A DNA stretch of 64,000 nucleotides from positions 1 to 64,000 of the forward strand of contig NZ_CP047358.1 in the NCBI RefSeq assembly GCF_030408855.1, in the 5' to 3' direction. A program made the position numbers and the translations under genes. The stretch comes from Corynebacterium glaucum (GTDB lineage: Bacteria > Actinomycetota > Actinomycetes > Mycobacteriales > Mycobacteriaceae). The notes under the pieces were generated by a model. That model was not told the DNA's origin. It worked only from the letters and a program-made list of their open reading frames with translations, and did not search any database. Of this stretch, positions 12,315-22,358 are shown in pieces (position 1 is the stretch's first letter; each line of letters starts with the position of its first letter).

Positions 12315-13127
12315 ATCGACACCTACCCCGCATCCAGCCAGCACGGCGACCGCCCGCTCGTCGTCATCTTCCCCGGCATGGGCATGGGCGCACGCTACTA
12401 CCGCCCAATTGCCGGGGCGCTCGCAGACGCCGGGTTCCCCACAGCTATCGGAGAGCTCCGCGGCCAGGGCGAGAGCCCCGCCGTCGCCTCCCGCTCCAAC
12501 CAGTGGGGCTACCACCACGTCGCAGCGGAGGACTATCCAGCCACGATCAGGCAGGCTAAGCAGGAGCTTACGCTTGACGACGACACGCCTGTCATCCTCC
12601 TCACCCATTCAATGGGCGGACAAGTGGGCACCCTTTTCATGGCGCGTCCAGAGGCTAAGGAGTGCAATGTGGTCGGCATGCTCGGCGTTGGCGCCGGCAA
12701 TCCGTGGCACAAGGCGTTTCCGTTGCGTGACAAGCTGAAGTACGGCTTGGGCATCCAGTTCATCTGGCTCGTTGCGCAGGTCCTGGGCTATTGGCCGGGA
12801 GACAAGATCTCAGTCGGCGGCAGCTGGGGCCGCCATCCGCGCACTTACATCAATGAGTGGGCGCGCATGAACCGCACTGGCAAGCGCGGGAAACTCGCGG
12901 GCGCGGACATGGATTACATCAAGGCGATGAAGCGTATCGACGTGCCGGTGGTGCTCACCCGTTTCACCAATGACCGTGACTGCACGGTCGCTTCCGCGCA
13001 GTCGTTGGCCGATCAGGTCTCCGGAGCCACCGTCGAAGAGCTCGACGGTGGGCTTGGCCATAATCGGTGGGCGAGGGAACCGCGTGCCGTCGTTAAGCGA
13101 ATGCTCGAGTTTGCTGACGAGCTGTAG
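12315..13127 (+). CDS. Alpha/beta hydrolase with apparent ATC start
   Basis: The protein is a serine hydrolase of the alpha/beta fold: strand RPLVVIFPG with the oxyanion turn, nucleophile elbow LLTHSMGGQ, and a late His in GGLGHNRW. Substrate unknown. The first in-frame ATG (12378) lies after the first conserved strand and has no ribosome binding site. Upstream, an in-frame TAA at 12309-12311 leaves only ATC 12315 as a possible start, and AGGAG at 12301-12305 sits 9 nt before it. From ATC the protein has 270 residues and an intact first strand. No GTG, TTG, CTG or ATG exists between the stop and 12378. It lies 56 bp after gyrB. Confidence 0.75.
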   Translation: MDTYPASSQHGDRPLVVIFPGMGMGARYYRPIAGALADAGFPTAIGELRGQGESPAVASRSNQWGYHHVAAEDYPATIRQAKQELTLDDDTPVILLTHSMGGQVGTLFMARPEAKECNVVGMLGVGAGNPWHKAFPLRDKLKYGLGIQFIWLVAQVLGYWPGDKISVGGSWGRHPRTYINEWARMNRTGKRGKLAGADMDYIKAMKRIDVPVVLTRFTNDRDCTVASAQSLADQVSGATVEELDGGLGHNRWAREPRAVVKRMLEFADEL

Positions 13128-13565
13128 TTACTTGGCGTGGCGCTCGATGATGTCGCCGAGCTCGGGCAGGGCGGGAGAGACGATCTTGCCGGCCTTGCCG
13201 CGCAGGGTGGAGTAGGCCTTTTGCATTGCCGACGGCATGTCGGACGTGGCCTTGTCCGCGGCGCCGAGCATCGCTTCGACGACTTCGTTCTCGCGCGAGA
13301 CCAAGTAGCTGCCAAAGCCCTGGGTGTCGGAGGACTCGTAGCCGCTCCAGAACGGCGCGAGCTCTTCGGTGATCTGGGGGAGGAGGCGGTTGACGCCCTT
13401 GGGGATGGCGTCGGAATCGGCCTTTTTACCTGCAGCGACGGCAGACTTCAGGGCCATGCCGGTGAGGCCGGACTGGTTGGACACGGTCTTGTCAATCAGC
13501 TCTGCCAGCTCAGCGACAACGGTCTGACGGGTATCGCCCTCAAGCAGGGCATTCAAGTTAGTCAT
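13128..13565 (-). CDS. Conserved actinobacterial protein, DUF6918-like
   Basis: The 145-residue protein is soluble, without signal peptide or membrane segment, and mostly helical. The pattern of LLP, PFWSGYE, FGSYL and ALPELGDIIERHAK resembles a family of unknown function found in actinobacteria that I associate with DUF6918; that assignment is from memory. It converges with the hydrolase gene, and the two end side by side. Confidence 0.7.
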   Translation of the reverse strand: MTNLNALLEGDTRQTVVAELAELIDKTVSNQSGLTGMALKSAVAAGKKADSDAIPKGVNRLLPQITEELAPFWSGYESSDTQGFGSYLVSRENEVVEAMLGAADKATSDMPSAMQKAYSTLRGKAGKIVSPALPELGDIIERHAK

Positions 13566-13972
13566 GTGCTCCGAGTTTAGCGGCTGGTGGGCTGTGGGCT
13601 GCGGGCTCGTTGCGAACGCGCAGAGAGCGTGTCACGAGCGGCAAGCGAAAACGGCCCTCGCCGGCTCTCGTGAGCGTTGGCGTTGGGCCGTTCGATCGGG
13701 TGTCGTAGCTCTTCCACCACAGCACCCGGCTCCTGAATCACATCAGTCACACGAGTCACTGTAACCACAACGGGCACAACCGTATCATGCGTCCCATGGG
13801 TCCGCCACTTTCGGGGGAGTGTTGGCGCTTTCACTACTCGGCGACTGCACGGCCCCGCTTTAACCCCAATTCTTCAGCACCAAGTTGGTGTTAAAGATCG
13901 CGATAAGCCCCAACTTGGTGCTTGAAAGTTGGGGTGGAAGGGATCGGAAGGGGAGTGGCGGGAAGTGGCGGG
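13566..13972. repeat. Non-coding gap with phased inverted repeats
   Basis: No convincing gene is seen in these 407 bp. Near the right side are a palindrome CACCAAGTTGGTG (13878-13890) and a 9-bp hairpin CCCCAACTT (13908-13916) / AAGTTGGGG (13926-13934). The element ACCAAGTTGGTG/CAACTTGGTG recurs in both, so the same word is used in a palindrome and in a stem. The hairpin lies about 40 bp beyond the end of the minus-strand secreted-protein gene and could act as its terminator, though no clear T-run follows. An alternative is an operator for the downstream minus-strand gene. Confidence 0.5.
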
Positions 13973-14437
13973 TTAGTGCGGTGCGTTGATCAGGGCGAGG
14001 ACGCGATCGACATCAATGATGCGGTTGCCCTCGGAAGAGCCGGCGACCTGGGAGAGACCGAACTGCGCGGCGGCGTTGTCCACGGCCTGGCGCAGCGGCG
14101 GGGTAGCATCGACGATGACCTGCAGGGCAGCGGCGGCCGCGGCCAGCGCGAGCGCGAGGGAAATCGGTGCGATGCCGGTGTAGGCGCTGCCCAGCGGGGT
14201 TTGCTTCGGCACGTCGACACCCGGGTTGTCCGGGTCGAGGCGGTAGTCCCGGTCGGAGGAGCCGCGGGTGCTGCTCAGTGCGCTCGAGAGCTCGAGGGCT
14301 GCGGTCTGGGCGGAGGCCGCCGGGGCGATGGTGACGGCGGCGACGGCGGCGACGGTACCGGTGGCCAACACGACGGTGACAGCGGTTGCGGCAGCCGCGG
14401 TTTTCATCCGCGTGGCGGGGGTCAGCGATCGTTTCAT
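13973..14437 (-). CDS. Small secreted hypothetical protein
   Basis: The start chosen is ATG 14437 (MKRSLTP), which gives a basic N-terminus, a long hydrophobic Ala/Val segment and an AxA-type cleavage site (APAASA, then QTA). A further ATG lies nine codons upstream. The mature part is about 110 residues. It carries a second Ala-rich hydrophobic stretch (about residues 90-110) and ends with DVDRVLALINAPH. No enzymatic motif is recognised. The protein is probably exported to the envelope or secreted. Confidence 0.6.
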   Translation of the reverse strand: MKRSLTPATRMKTAAAATAVTVVLATGTVAAVAAVTIAPAASAQTAALELSSALSSTRGSSDRDYRLDPDNPGVDVPKQTPLGSAYTGIAPISLALALAAAAAALQVIVDATPPLRQAVDNAAAQFGLSQVAGSSEGNRIIDVDRVLALINAPH

Positions 14438-14473
14438 GGTGGTCACTCTAGGACACGGGGGCACCTACGGCGG

Positions 14474-14746
14474 CTAATCACCTTCCGCCCAGCGCGAATA
14501 CACGTCTCGCGTCACGTCGGCAAAGGCTGAGTTGTGGTTGGTCAGGGGCTGCAGTTGGACGATGGCGTCGTGAAGCGAACTGCTCCCCTCGGTGACTGAC
14601 CCACAAACCGGAACCCCGTGGACGCGCGCGCCGGGGACGGCTGCGGCGGCGGCGAGCGCGGCGAAGGAGCGGATGTGCACCTTATATGCGGCGCAGAACT
14701 CGTCCGCGATGGCGAGGAGCTGCTCGGGGGAGAGGGCGCGCGTCAT
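14474..14746 (-). CDS. Doc/Fic-like toxin of a TA pair, catalytic motif degenerate
   Basis: The 90-residue protein begins at ATG 14746, overlapping the stop of the upstream CopG-like gene in an ATGA, the usual arrangement of an antitoxin-toxin operon. The order LSPEQLLAIADE, an IRSF-ALAAAAAVP-ARVHG block, then TNHNSAFADVTRDVY, parallels Doc toxins (LTxxE.. , RD-LLxSAxxRPxxxxxG, NHxFxDGNKR). The Fic catalytic signature is not preserved: HxFxDGNKR is replaced by HNSAFADVTRD. Either the protein is an inactive relative or my alignment is too generous. Confidence 0.5.
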   Translation of the reverse strand: MTRALSPEQLLAIADEFCAAYKVHIRSFAALAAAAAVPGARVHGVPVCGSVTEGSSSLHDAIVQLQPLTNHNSAFADVTRDVYSRWAEGD

Positions 14747-14955
14747 CCGCGGGCCTGCCTGATGCGGGATTCGGTGGCGCGGTACTCGGGAATGTGCTCG
14801 CGGGCCAGGGCCTGCACGGCGGCGGTGTCTAGCATGCGCGAGGCGGCGGTGAGCACCGCGCGCCGGGCGGCCTCCTGCTTGGAGCAACCCCATGCGGAGG
14901 CGAGGAGGACCAACGCGGTGTCCTCGTCGGCGGTGAGTCGAAGCGTCATAGCCAT
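14743..14955 (-). CDS. CopG/RHH-type antitoxin-like protein
   Basis: The 70-residue protein starts MAMTLRLTADED followed by two helices with SKQEAARRAVLTAA, the usual shape of ribbon-helix-helix repressors that serve as antitoxins for Doc-type toxins. A second possible start is three codons in (MTLRL). It overlaps the toxin-like gene by 4 bp. RHH antitoxins normally repress their own promoter; here that promoter would lie in the roughly 80 bp before gyrA. Confidence 0.65.
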   Translation of the reverse strand: MAMTLRLTADEDTALVLLASAWGCSKQEAARRAVLTAASRMLDTAAVQALAREHIPEYRATESRIRQARG

Positions 14956-15036
14956 ACCATTTTGATACCACGGCGGAGACGGAGAAACGCTCTACGGGCG
15001 TTAGAATGCAGGTGAAGCAACCAAGAAAGGGATTCT

Positions 15037-17748
<2,712 letters not shown>

Positions 17749-17751
17749 CGC

Positions 17752-18096
17752 ATGGCCGCACGAAAAGTAGCGGTAAAGCACGTCGGGGTGGGATCGGTGT
17801 TCAAGGTGGCAACGATCCTCGCCTTGATCGGGTTTGTCGCGTGGATGATCGCCGCGACCGTAATTTACTTCGGTCTCGAGCGCGCCGGCGTGATCGAATC
17901 CATGAATTCGCTCATCGGCGGAGTCGGCGGTGACCAGGTCATCGACATGGGCTTGGTGCTTTCTGCAGCCGGCCTCGTTGGGCTGATCGGTGTGGTGTTC
18001 ACCGCAGTGATGGCGCCGTTGGCCACCGTGATCTACAACGCAATCGCGGATCTCGTGGGCGGGATTACCTACACGATGTCCAACCGCGTCGGCTAG
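17752..18096 (+). CDS. DUF3566 transmembrane protein
   Basis: The 114-residue membrane protein has two hydrophobic helices (about 20-43 and 65-88) around an extracytoplasmic loop, ending with GGITYTM. DUF3566 proteins follow gyrA in corynebacteria and mycobacteria (compare Rv0007 of M. tuberculosis), and a 3-bp gap indicates co-transcription with gyrA. Function unknown. Confidence 0.88.
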   Translation: MAARKVAVKHVGVGSVFKVATILALIGFVAWMIAATVIYFGLERAGVIESMNSLIGGVGGDQVIDMGLVLSAAGLVGLIGVVFTAVMAPLATVIYNAIADLVGGITYTMSNRVG

Positions 18097-18121
18097 ACGA
18101 AATAGGGCGCTACCTGGCGAT

Positions 18122-18150
18122 TTGGTGCCTACGCCGTCGCTGGGTAATGT
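18122..18150 (+). promoter_or_regulatory. Promoter of the tRNA-Ile/tRNA-Ala unit
   Basis: TTGGTG at 18122-18127 and TAATGT at 18145-18150 are separated by exactly 17 bp. Transcription would start about 7 nt later, roughly 9 nt before the mature tRNA-Ile. Confidence 0.6.
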
Positions 18151-18165
18151 TCTATCTCGTTCAAC

Positions 18166-18239
18166 GGGCCTATAGCTCAGTCGGTTAGAGCGCATCGCTG
18201 ATAACGATGAGGTCGCAGGTTCGATTCCTGCTAGGCCCA
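18166..18239 (+). tRNA. tRNA-Ile (GAT)
   Basis: The 74-nt cloverleaf has acceptor stem GGGCCTA/TAGGCCC, D-arm AGCTCAG, anticodon loop CTGATAA with anticodon GAT at 18200-18202, T-arm GGTTCGATTCC and discriminator A at 18239. CCA is not encoded. Confidence 0.97.
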
Positions 18240-18272
18240 CGGTGTAGGCTACAATGTAGTTCCACACTTCAT

Positions 18273-18345
18273 GGGGCATTAGCTCAGTTGGTAGAGCACC
18301 TGCTTTGCAAGCAGGATGTCAGGAGTTCGATTCTCCTATGCTCCA
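18273..18345 (+). tRNA. tRNA-Ala (TGC)
   Basis: The 73-nt cloverleaf has acceptor stem GGGGCAT/ATGCTCC (one G-T pair), anticodon stem CCTGC/GCAGG, anticodon TGC at 18306-18308 and discriminator A at 18345. CCA is not encoded. It follows tRNA-Ile by 33 bp and is very likely co-transcribed. The pair is not in an rRNA operon here. Confidence 0.97.
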
Positions 18346-18351
18346 CAAATC

Positions 18352-18381
18352 GCTCCCTCTGTTTCGGCAGGGGGAGCTTTT
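18352..18381 (+). terminator. Intrinsic terminator after the tRNA pair
   Basis: GCTCCCTCTG (18352-18361) pairs with CAGGGGGAGC (18368-18377) over a 6-nt loop with one G-T pair, then TTTT. It lies 6 bp past tRNA-Ala. Confidence 0.85.
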
Positions 18382-18554
18382 CGCCTTGCGACGGGCGAAA
18401 CTGTCCCCATTTGGGGGACGCGGGTACTCGGCGGCGCAATTCGTCGATAAGCAATCGAAGCTTGTGAGCGCACTGCTGATTTGTGTTCTGGTGAGGCTGG
18501 TGTGTACACCCCGAGGGTGTAACCTCGATGCACTTATCTGCGCCTTTCTTCTAT

Positions 18555-18587
18555 TCACGTTACCCTCACGTTATACTCAGGTTACTT
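18555..18587 (+). promoter_or_regulatory. Three tandem 11-bp iterons before the glycosidase gene
   Basis: TCACGTTACCC (18555-18565), TCACGTTATAC (18566-18576) and TCAGGTTACTT (18577-18587) follow each other with an exact 11-bp period, so the GTTAC core faces the same side of the helix each time. Such direct repeats are typical of OmpR-type response regulators; the actinobacterial envelope regulator MtrA is a candidate. They lie 46 bp upstream of the ATG at 18633. The rest of the gap 18382-18554 holds a copy of the interspersed motif (18442) and nothing else I can name. Confidence 0.6.
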
Positions 18588-18632
18588 TTCTGAGACAAAA
18601 GACGGAAAACGCGTTTAAAGGCGGAAAACTCT

Positions 18633-20426
18633 ATGGGCACTCACGTCTCCCACAGCCAGTTCGAACGGCTGAAGTTTCTGATGCTGGCGGCACCGCGAGC
18701 CGCCAAGGCAACCATTGCGGCCTGCGTGGTGACGGCGCTGGTCGCCTCAGCAATGTGTGCGGCGGAAGCAGGCGCACAGGAGTATCCTTCATCATTCCGC
18801 GATACCAACGGTGTCGGCATTGTGACGAAGGTGTTCGACGACTCGACCAGTGCCGCTGAGGTGGAGGAGTCCTTCCGCACCGCAAAGGAAATGGGCGTGG
18901 AGTGGACCCGTGTGGGCGCGGCTTGGTACCACATTGAGCGCGAACCTGGCCAGTACAACTGGAGGTTCCTCGACCAGACCATCGCAATGGCGGAGAAGTA
19001 CGACATCAACGTGATGATGCAGGTCACCACCGCACCGGAGTGGGCAACCGGCTTGAGCAGTATGTCGCCTGCCCAAAAGCGCTCGCTCGGTCACTATCCC
19101 GATACCTACGCACCGAAACCGGAGTTTTACGACGACTACGCGAACTTCTTCGCCGACGTCGTTGAGCGCTATGCGCCCCGCGGCATTGTGGATTACGAGG
19201 TGTGGAATGAACCGGCGCTCGCGGGCTTCTGGAAGGAAGACACCAACAACCGCATGCCCAGCCCGGAGAGCTACACCCAGCTCCTGAAGGAGACATACCC
19301 GGCAGCCCACCGTGCGTACAGTGGCGTCAACGTGATCGCCGGCGGCCAGGTTGTTCTGCCGACGGAGGCGGACGGGTCCCGCATCAACGCCGTGGAGTAC
19401 CTCAAGCGCATGTACGCTGCGGGCGCAGGGGGCTACTTCGACTCTCTGGCGCACCATCCGTACGGCATTGACTCTCCGGAGTGGATCTGGAACGGCTGGG
19501 CATACATGTACAACGAACCGAAGACGAACAACGCTCCGCGGGACACCCTGCACTCGGTGATGAGCGCGCACGGTGACGGGGATAAGGAAATCTGGCTCAC
19601 CGAGCTCGGTCAGGACACCCGGCACGGATGGGTGGACGAGAAGATGCAGGCGGAGCGCTACCAGCTCTACCTCGATGCGTGGGGAGACACCCCCAACATC
19701 GGCCCGATGATCTTCTACAGCCTCCAGGACAAGAAGTCCTACGGTAACAGCTTCGACAAGGAGGACTACTTCGGCGTGATCCGTGACGACGGCTCCTGGA
19801 AGCCGGCCGCGATGGCGATCAAGAGCTACACCAACGCCGCAGAATCCGGGACGGTTCCTCGCGCAGCAGCACCAGCGCCAGCGCCAGATCAGGCGCCAGT
19901 ACCCGCACCGGCACCGGCGCCGCTGGATGCACCCGTCGGCACCACGCCGGATGTCGAGCAGGGCGCGCCGGTACCGCCTGCAGCCCCCAAGCCGCGGACG
20001 CAGGCACCTACCCAGCCGAACAATCCATTCGTTCCGGAAACTCCCGCCCTGGAAGACGCCCCTGCAGCCGACCCAGAGGCACCGCTTGTCGACGAAGCGT
20101 TCGCGGAGGAAGCACCCGTCATCGGCCCAGTGCCACCTGTGACTTGGCCAACGCTGGAAAACCCGCGCGCTTCGGATCCCACACTCGCACCGGCTCCTGC
20201 GCCGGTTCCCGCACCTGCCCCGGTTCCGGAAGCATTGGTTGAACCGCGGCCGGAAGCTCCGGCCCCGCCGTCTGCACCTGCGGAAGCCCAGCCAGACGCA
20301 CCAGCGCGAGCAGTGCAGCCAGAAGCCACAACTGGACCAGCTATTGGCCTGGCACCGCTGGGTATGGCCCTGCTCCTATTCATCCGCACCCAGATCTGGA
20401 AGTGGCTCACCGGCTACCTGAAATAG
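18633..20426 (+). CDS. Secreted GH-A-clan glycosidase with Pro/Ala-rich tail and C-terminal membrane anchor
   Basis: The 597-residue protein has a signal peptide ending near AEAGAQ, then a TIM-barrel hydrolase domain to about 405. The acid/base is Glu in DYEVWNEP and the nucleophile Glu in IWLTELGQDT, the order expected for clan GH-A (GH5/GH39; PslG-like endoglycosidases are the nearest I recall). The next 165 residues are rich in Pro, Ala and Val, as in wall-spanning linkers. The end has one hydrophobic helix (GLAPLGMALLLFI) and a short basic tail, so the enzyme is likely held on the cell surface. It may act on an envelope polysaccharide; the substrate is not predictable. A shorter paralogue follows. 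Confidence 0.82.
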   Translation: MGTHVSHSQFERLKFLMLAAPRAAKATIAACVVTALVASAMCAAEAGAQEYPSSFRDTNGVGIVTKVFDDSTSAAEVEESFRTAKEMGVEWTRVGAAWYHIEREPGQYNWRFLDQTIAMAEKYDINVMMQVTTAPEWATGLSSMSPAQKRSLGHYPDTYAPKPEFYDDYANFFADVVERYAPRGIVDYEVWNEPALAGFWKEDTNNRMPSPESYTQLLKETYPAAHRAYSGVNVIAGGQVVLPTEADGSRINAVEYLKRMYAAGAGGYFDSLAHHPYGIDSPEWIWNGWAYMYNEPKTNNAPRDTLHSVMSAHGDGDKEIWLTELGQDTRHGWVDEKMQAERYQLYLDAWGDTPNIGPMIFYSLQDKKSYGNSFDKEDYFGVIRDDGSWKPAAMAIKSYTNAAESGTVPRAAAPAPAPDQAPVPAPAPAPLDAPVGTTPDVEQGAPVPPAAPKPRTQAPTQPNNPFVPETPALEDAPAADPEAPLVDEAFAEEAPVIGPVPPVTWPTLENPRASDPTLAPAPAPVPAPAPVPEALVEPRPEAPAPPSAPAEAQPDAPARAVQPEATTGPAIGLAPLGMALLLFIRTQIWKWLTGYLK

Positions 20427-20528
20427 TGCGGGGGTGGGAGATTACCCGCCTACCGTTCATTGATCCGCGCTGTGAGTTGTTACGCTTACTTACTCTCATA
20501 GAGTGATGACGCGGATGGGAGAAGAGAG

Positions 20529-21734
20529 ATGGGTAGCGGTTTTTCTAGCGCAAGCAATCGACCGCGCTTCGGCGGATTGTCGCGGGCGACTCGGGCTCTC
20601 GCGGTATTCGCAGCACTCACGGTCGTCTTTGTCACGTCAACCTGCATCTCAGAGCACTCTGAGACGGAAAATGACAACGGCGTCGGCGTCATTGTCAAGG
20701 CATTCGACCACGGGTACTCGGATGATGAGGTCGAAGAGTCTTACGAAAACGCGGTTGAAATGGGGGCGACGTGGACTCGCGTGGTCGTGCCCTGGTACTA
20801 CGTTGAGCCGAGCCCTGGTGAGTACAACTGGGACTCCACAGATAAGAGCGTCGCCGCGGCGAACAAGCACGGAATGAACGTGCTCATCCAAGTCTCTACA
20901 GCTCCCGAGTGGGCGACCGGGGTTGACAAGCTTGCGCCGGAGGAGCGTGAGTCACTCCAACCCGGAATGGACACGTATGCTCCGACACCGGACCACTACG
21001 ACGACTATGCGCAGTTCTTTGCCAAAGTGATCAAGCGCTACAGCAAGAAGGGCGTGAGCGACTACGAGGTCTGGAACGAGCCCGGATCGGCCGGTTTCTG
21101 GAAGGACAGCCCGGACAACCCCAAAGCCAGCCCAGAAAGCTACGCGCAGCTGCTGAAGCACGCGTACCCGGCGGCGCATAAGGCAAACCGCGATGTAAAT
21201 GTCATCGCCGGCGGGCAGGTGGTCTTGCCGACCGAGGCCGACGATTCCGTCATCGGCGCAACCGAGTACCTCAAGCGGATGTACGCTGCTGGCGCGCAGG
21301 GGAACTTCGACTCGCTGTCGCACCACCCGTACGGCATCAATTCGGAAGAGTGGGTATGGAACGGTTGGGATTACATGTTCGGCGACCAACCGACCCTCAA
21401 TGCCCCAGCGGACAACCTTTACTCACTCATGCGGGCTAATGGTGACGGGGACAAAGACATTTGGCTCACAGAGGTCGGCCAAGACACGGTGCGCGGCACC
21501 GCCGACGAGACGATTCAAGAGGAACGCTACAGCCAATACCTCAACACCTGGGGGCAGTCGCACAATGTCGGCCCGATCCTCTTTTATCACATCGAGGATA
21601 AGAAGCAGTACAACGCTAGCCAGGACAAAGAGGACTACTTCGGCGTGATCCGTGAAGACGGCTCGTGGAAACCAGCCGCTTGGGCGATCAAGTACTACAC
21701 CGAAACGAACCCGCCGAAGGAGATGCGCGACTAG
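20529..21734 (+). CDS. Paralogous GH-A-clan glycosidase, short form
   Basis: The 401-residue protein starts at ATG 20529 after AGAAGAGAG. It has one N-terminal hydrophobic segment ending in FVTSTC, which could be a signal peptide or a lipid-attachment-like site (Cys near 38). The catalytic domain is colinear with that of the preceding gene: PEWATGVD, DYEVWNEPGSAGFWKD, VIAGGQVVLPTEAD, SHHPYGI and IWLTEVGQDT are all shared, including both catalytic Glu residues. It lacks the Pro-rich linker and membrane anchor. The two genes arose by tandem duplication and have diverged in cell location: this one is probably free or lipid-anchored. Confidence 0.82.
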   Translation: MGSGFSSASNRPRFGGLSRATRALAVFAALTVVFVTSTCISEHSETENDNGVGVIVKAFDHGYSDDEVEESYENAVEMGATWTRVVVPWYYVEPSPGEYNWDSTDKSVAAANKHGMNVLIQVSTAPEWATGVDKLAPEERESLQPGMDTYAPTPDHYDDYAQFFAKVIKRYSKKGVSDYEVWNEPGSAGFWKDSPDNPKASPESYAQLLKHAYPAAHKANRDVNVIAGGQVVLPTEADDSVIGATEYLKRMYAAGAQGNFDSLSHHPYGINSEEWVWNGWDYMFGDQPTLNAPADNLYSLMRANGDGDKDIWLTEVGQDTVRGTADETIQEERYSQYLNTWGQSHNVGPILFYHIEDKKQYNASQDKEDYFGVIREDGSWKPAAWAIKYYTETNPPKEMRD

Positions 21735-21786
21735 GGCCGTTCGCATGGCCCCACGGACCCCATGGACCCCAGCGCGGCTCGTGCGA

Positions 21787-22248
21787 CTACTTGCGCGGCA
21801 GCGCCATCAGCGCCGCGCCGATGGCCACCAGCCAGGCATCTTTCGACAGCGACAGACCGTCGTGGGACGGGCGGATGCCGTCATCCTCGGTCATCTGGTC
21901 GTTACCGAAGTACATGGTGAGCAGCCCCGCGCCGAAGGTCGCGAGGCCCAGACCAGCGAGACGGTTGGGCACAAACGGGAGGAGCAGCGCGGCTGCGAGG
22001 GCGGCCTCGCTCGCGGCGAGGGTCTTGGCAAAGGTCTCCGGGTCGAACTCGTCGAGCGCCGGGATGCCGGTGGCTGCCATGTCCTGCAGACCCTCAGCCG
22101 TTTCCTTGTCGGCGCCGAACTTACCCAGACCGGAGTTGAGAATGTACAGGCCGAGGGGCACGCGCAGCGTCGCAGAGGCGAAGCCGAGGTTGGTCTTGTC
22201 TTGCTTTGAGAAGATGCTGACAGGGAGAAGGTTCAGGGGGTTGAACAT
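21787..22248 (-). CDS. DoxX-like small membrane protein
   Basis: The 153-residue protein has about four hydrophobic helices. It opens with a short amphipathic stretch and the pattern LRVPLGLYILNSGLGKFGAD, typical of the DoxX/DoxD-like superfamily. An insertion of about 30 polar residues follows the first helix. Function unknown; DoxX relatives have been linked to redox or sulphur handling. It converges with the glycosidase gene. The 110 bp upstream contain the interspersed motif (22288-22298). Confidence 0.65.
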   Translation of the reverse strand: MFNPLNLLPVSIFSKQDKTNLGFASATLRVPLGLYILNSGLGKFGADKETAEGLQDMAATGIPALDEFDPETFAKTLAASEAALAAALLLPFVPNRLAGLGLATFGAGLLTMYFGNDQMTEDDGIRPSHDGLSLSKDAWLVAIGAALMALPRK

Positions 22249-22358
22249 TGTGAAATCCTTTTCGGTACTTGGTCGTAGGAGTTTTTCGCTTTACGACGGT
22301 ACCGAAAACGCTTCGACAGCACTCTACCGCCACCGGTTGGGGCTGTTTGCAGGCGCGG

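Noticed and set aside
13577..13834. Possible 85-residue minus-strand gene
   Set aside because: No ribosome binding site, composition rich in Arg, Pro and His, and no recognisable domain.
18166..18345. tRNA pair as part of an rRNA operon
   Set aside because: No 16S or 23S sequence flanks the tRNAs; a terminator follows tRNA-Ala directly.
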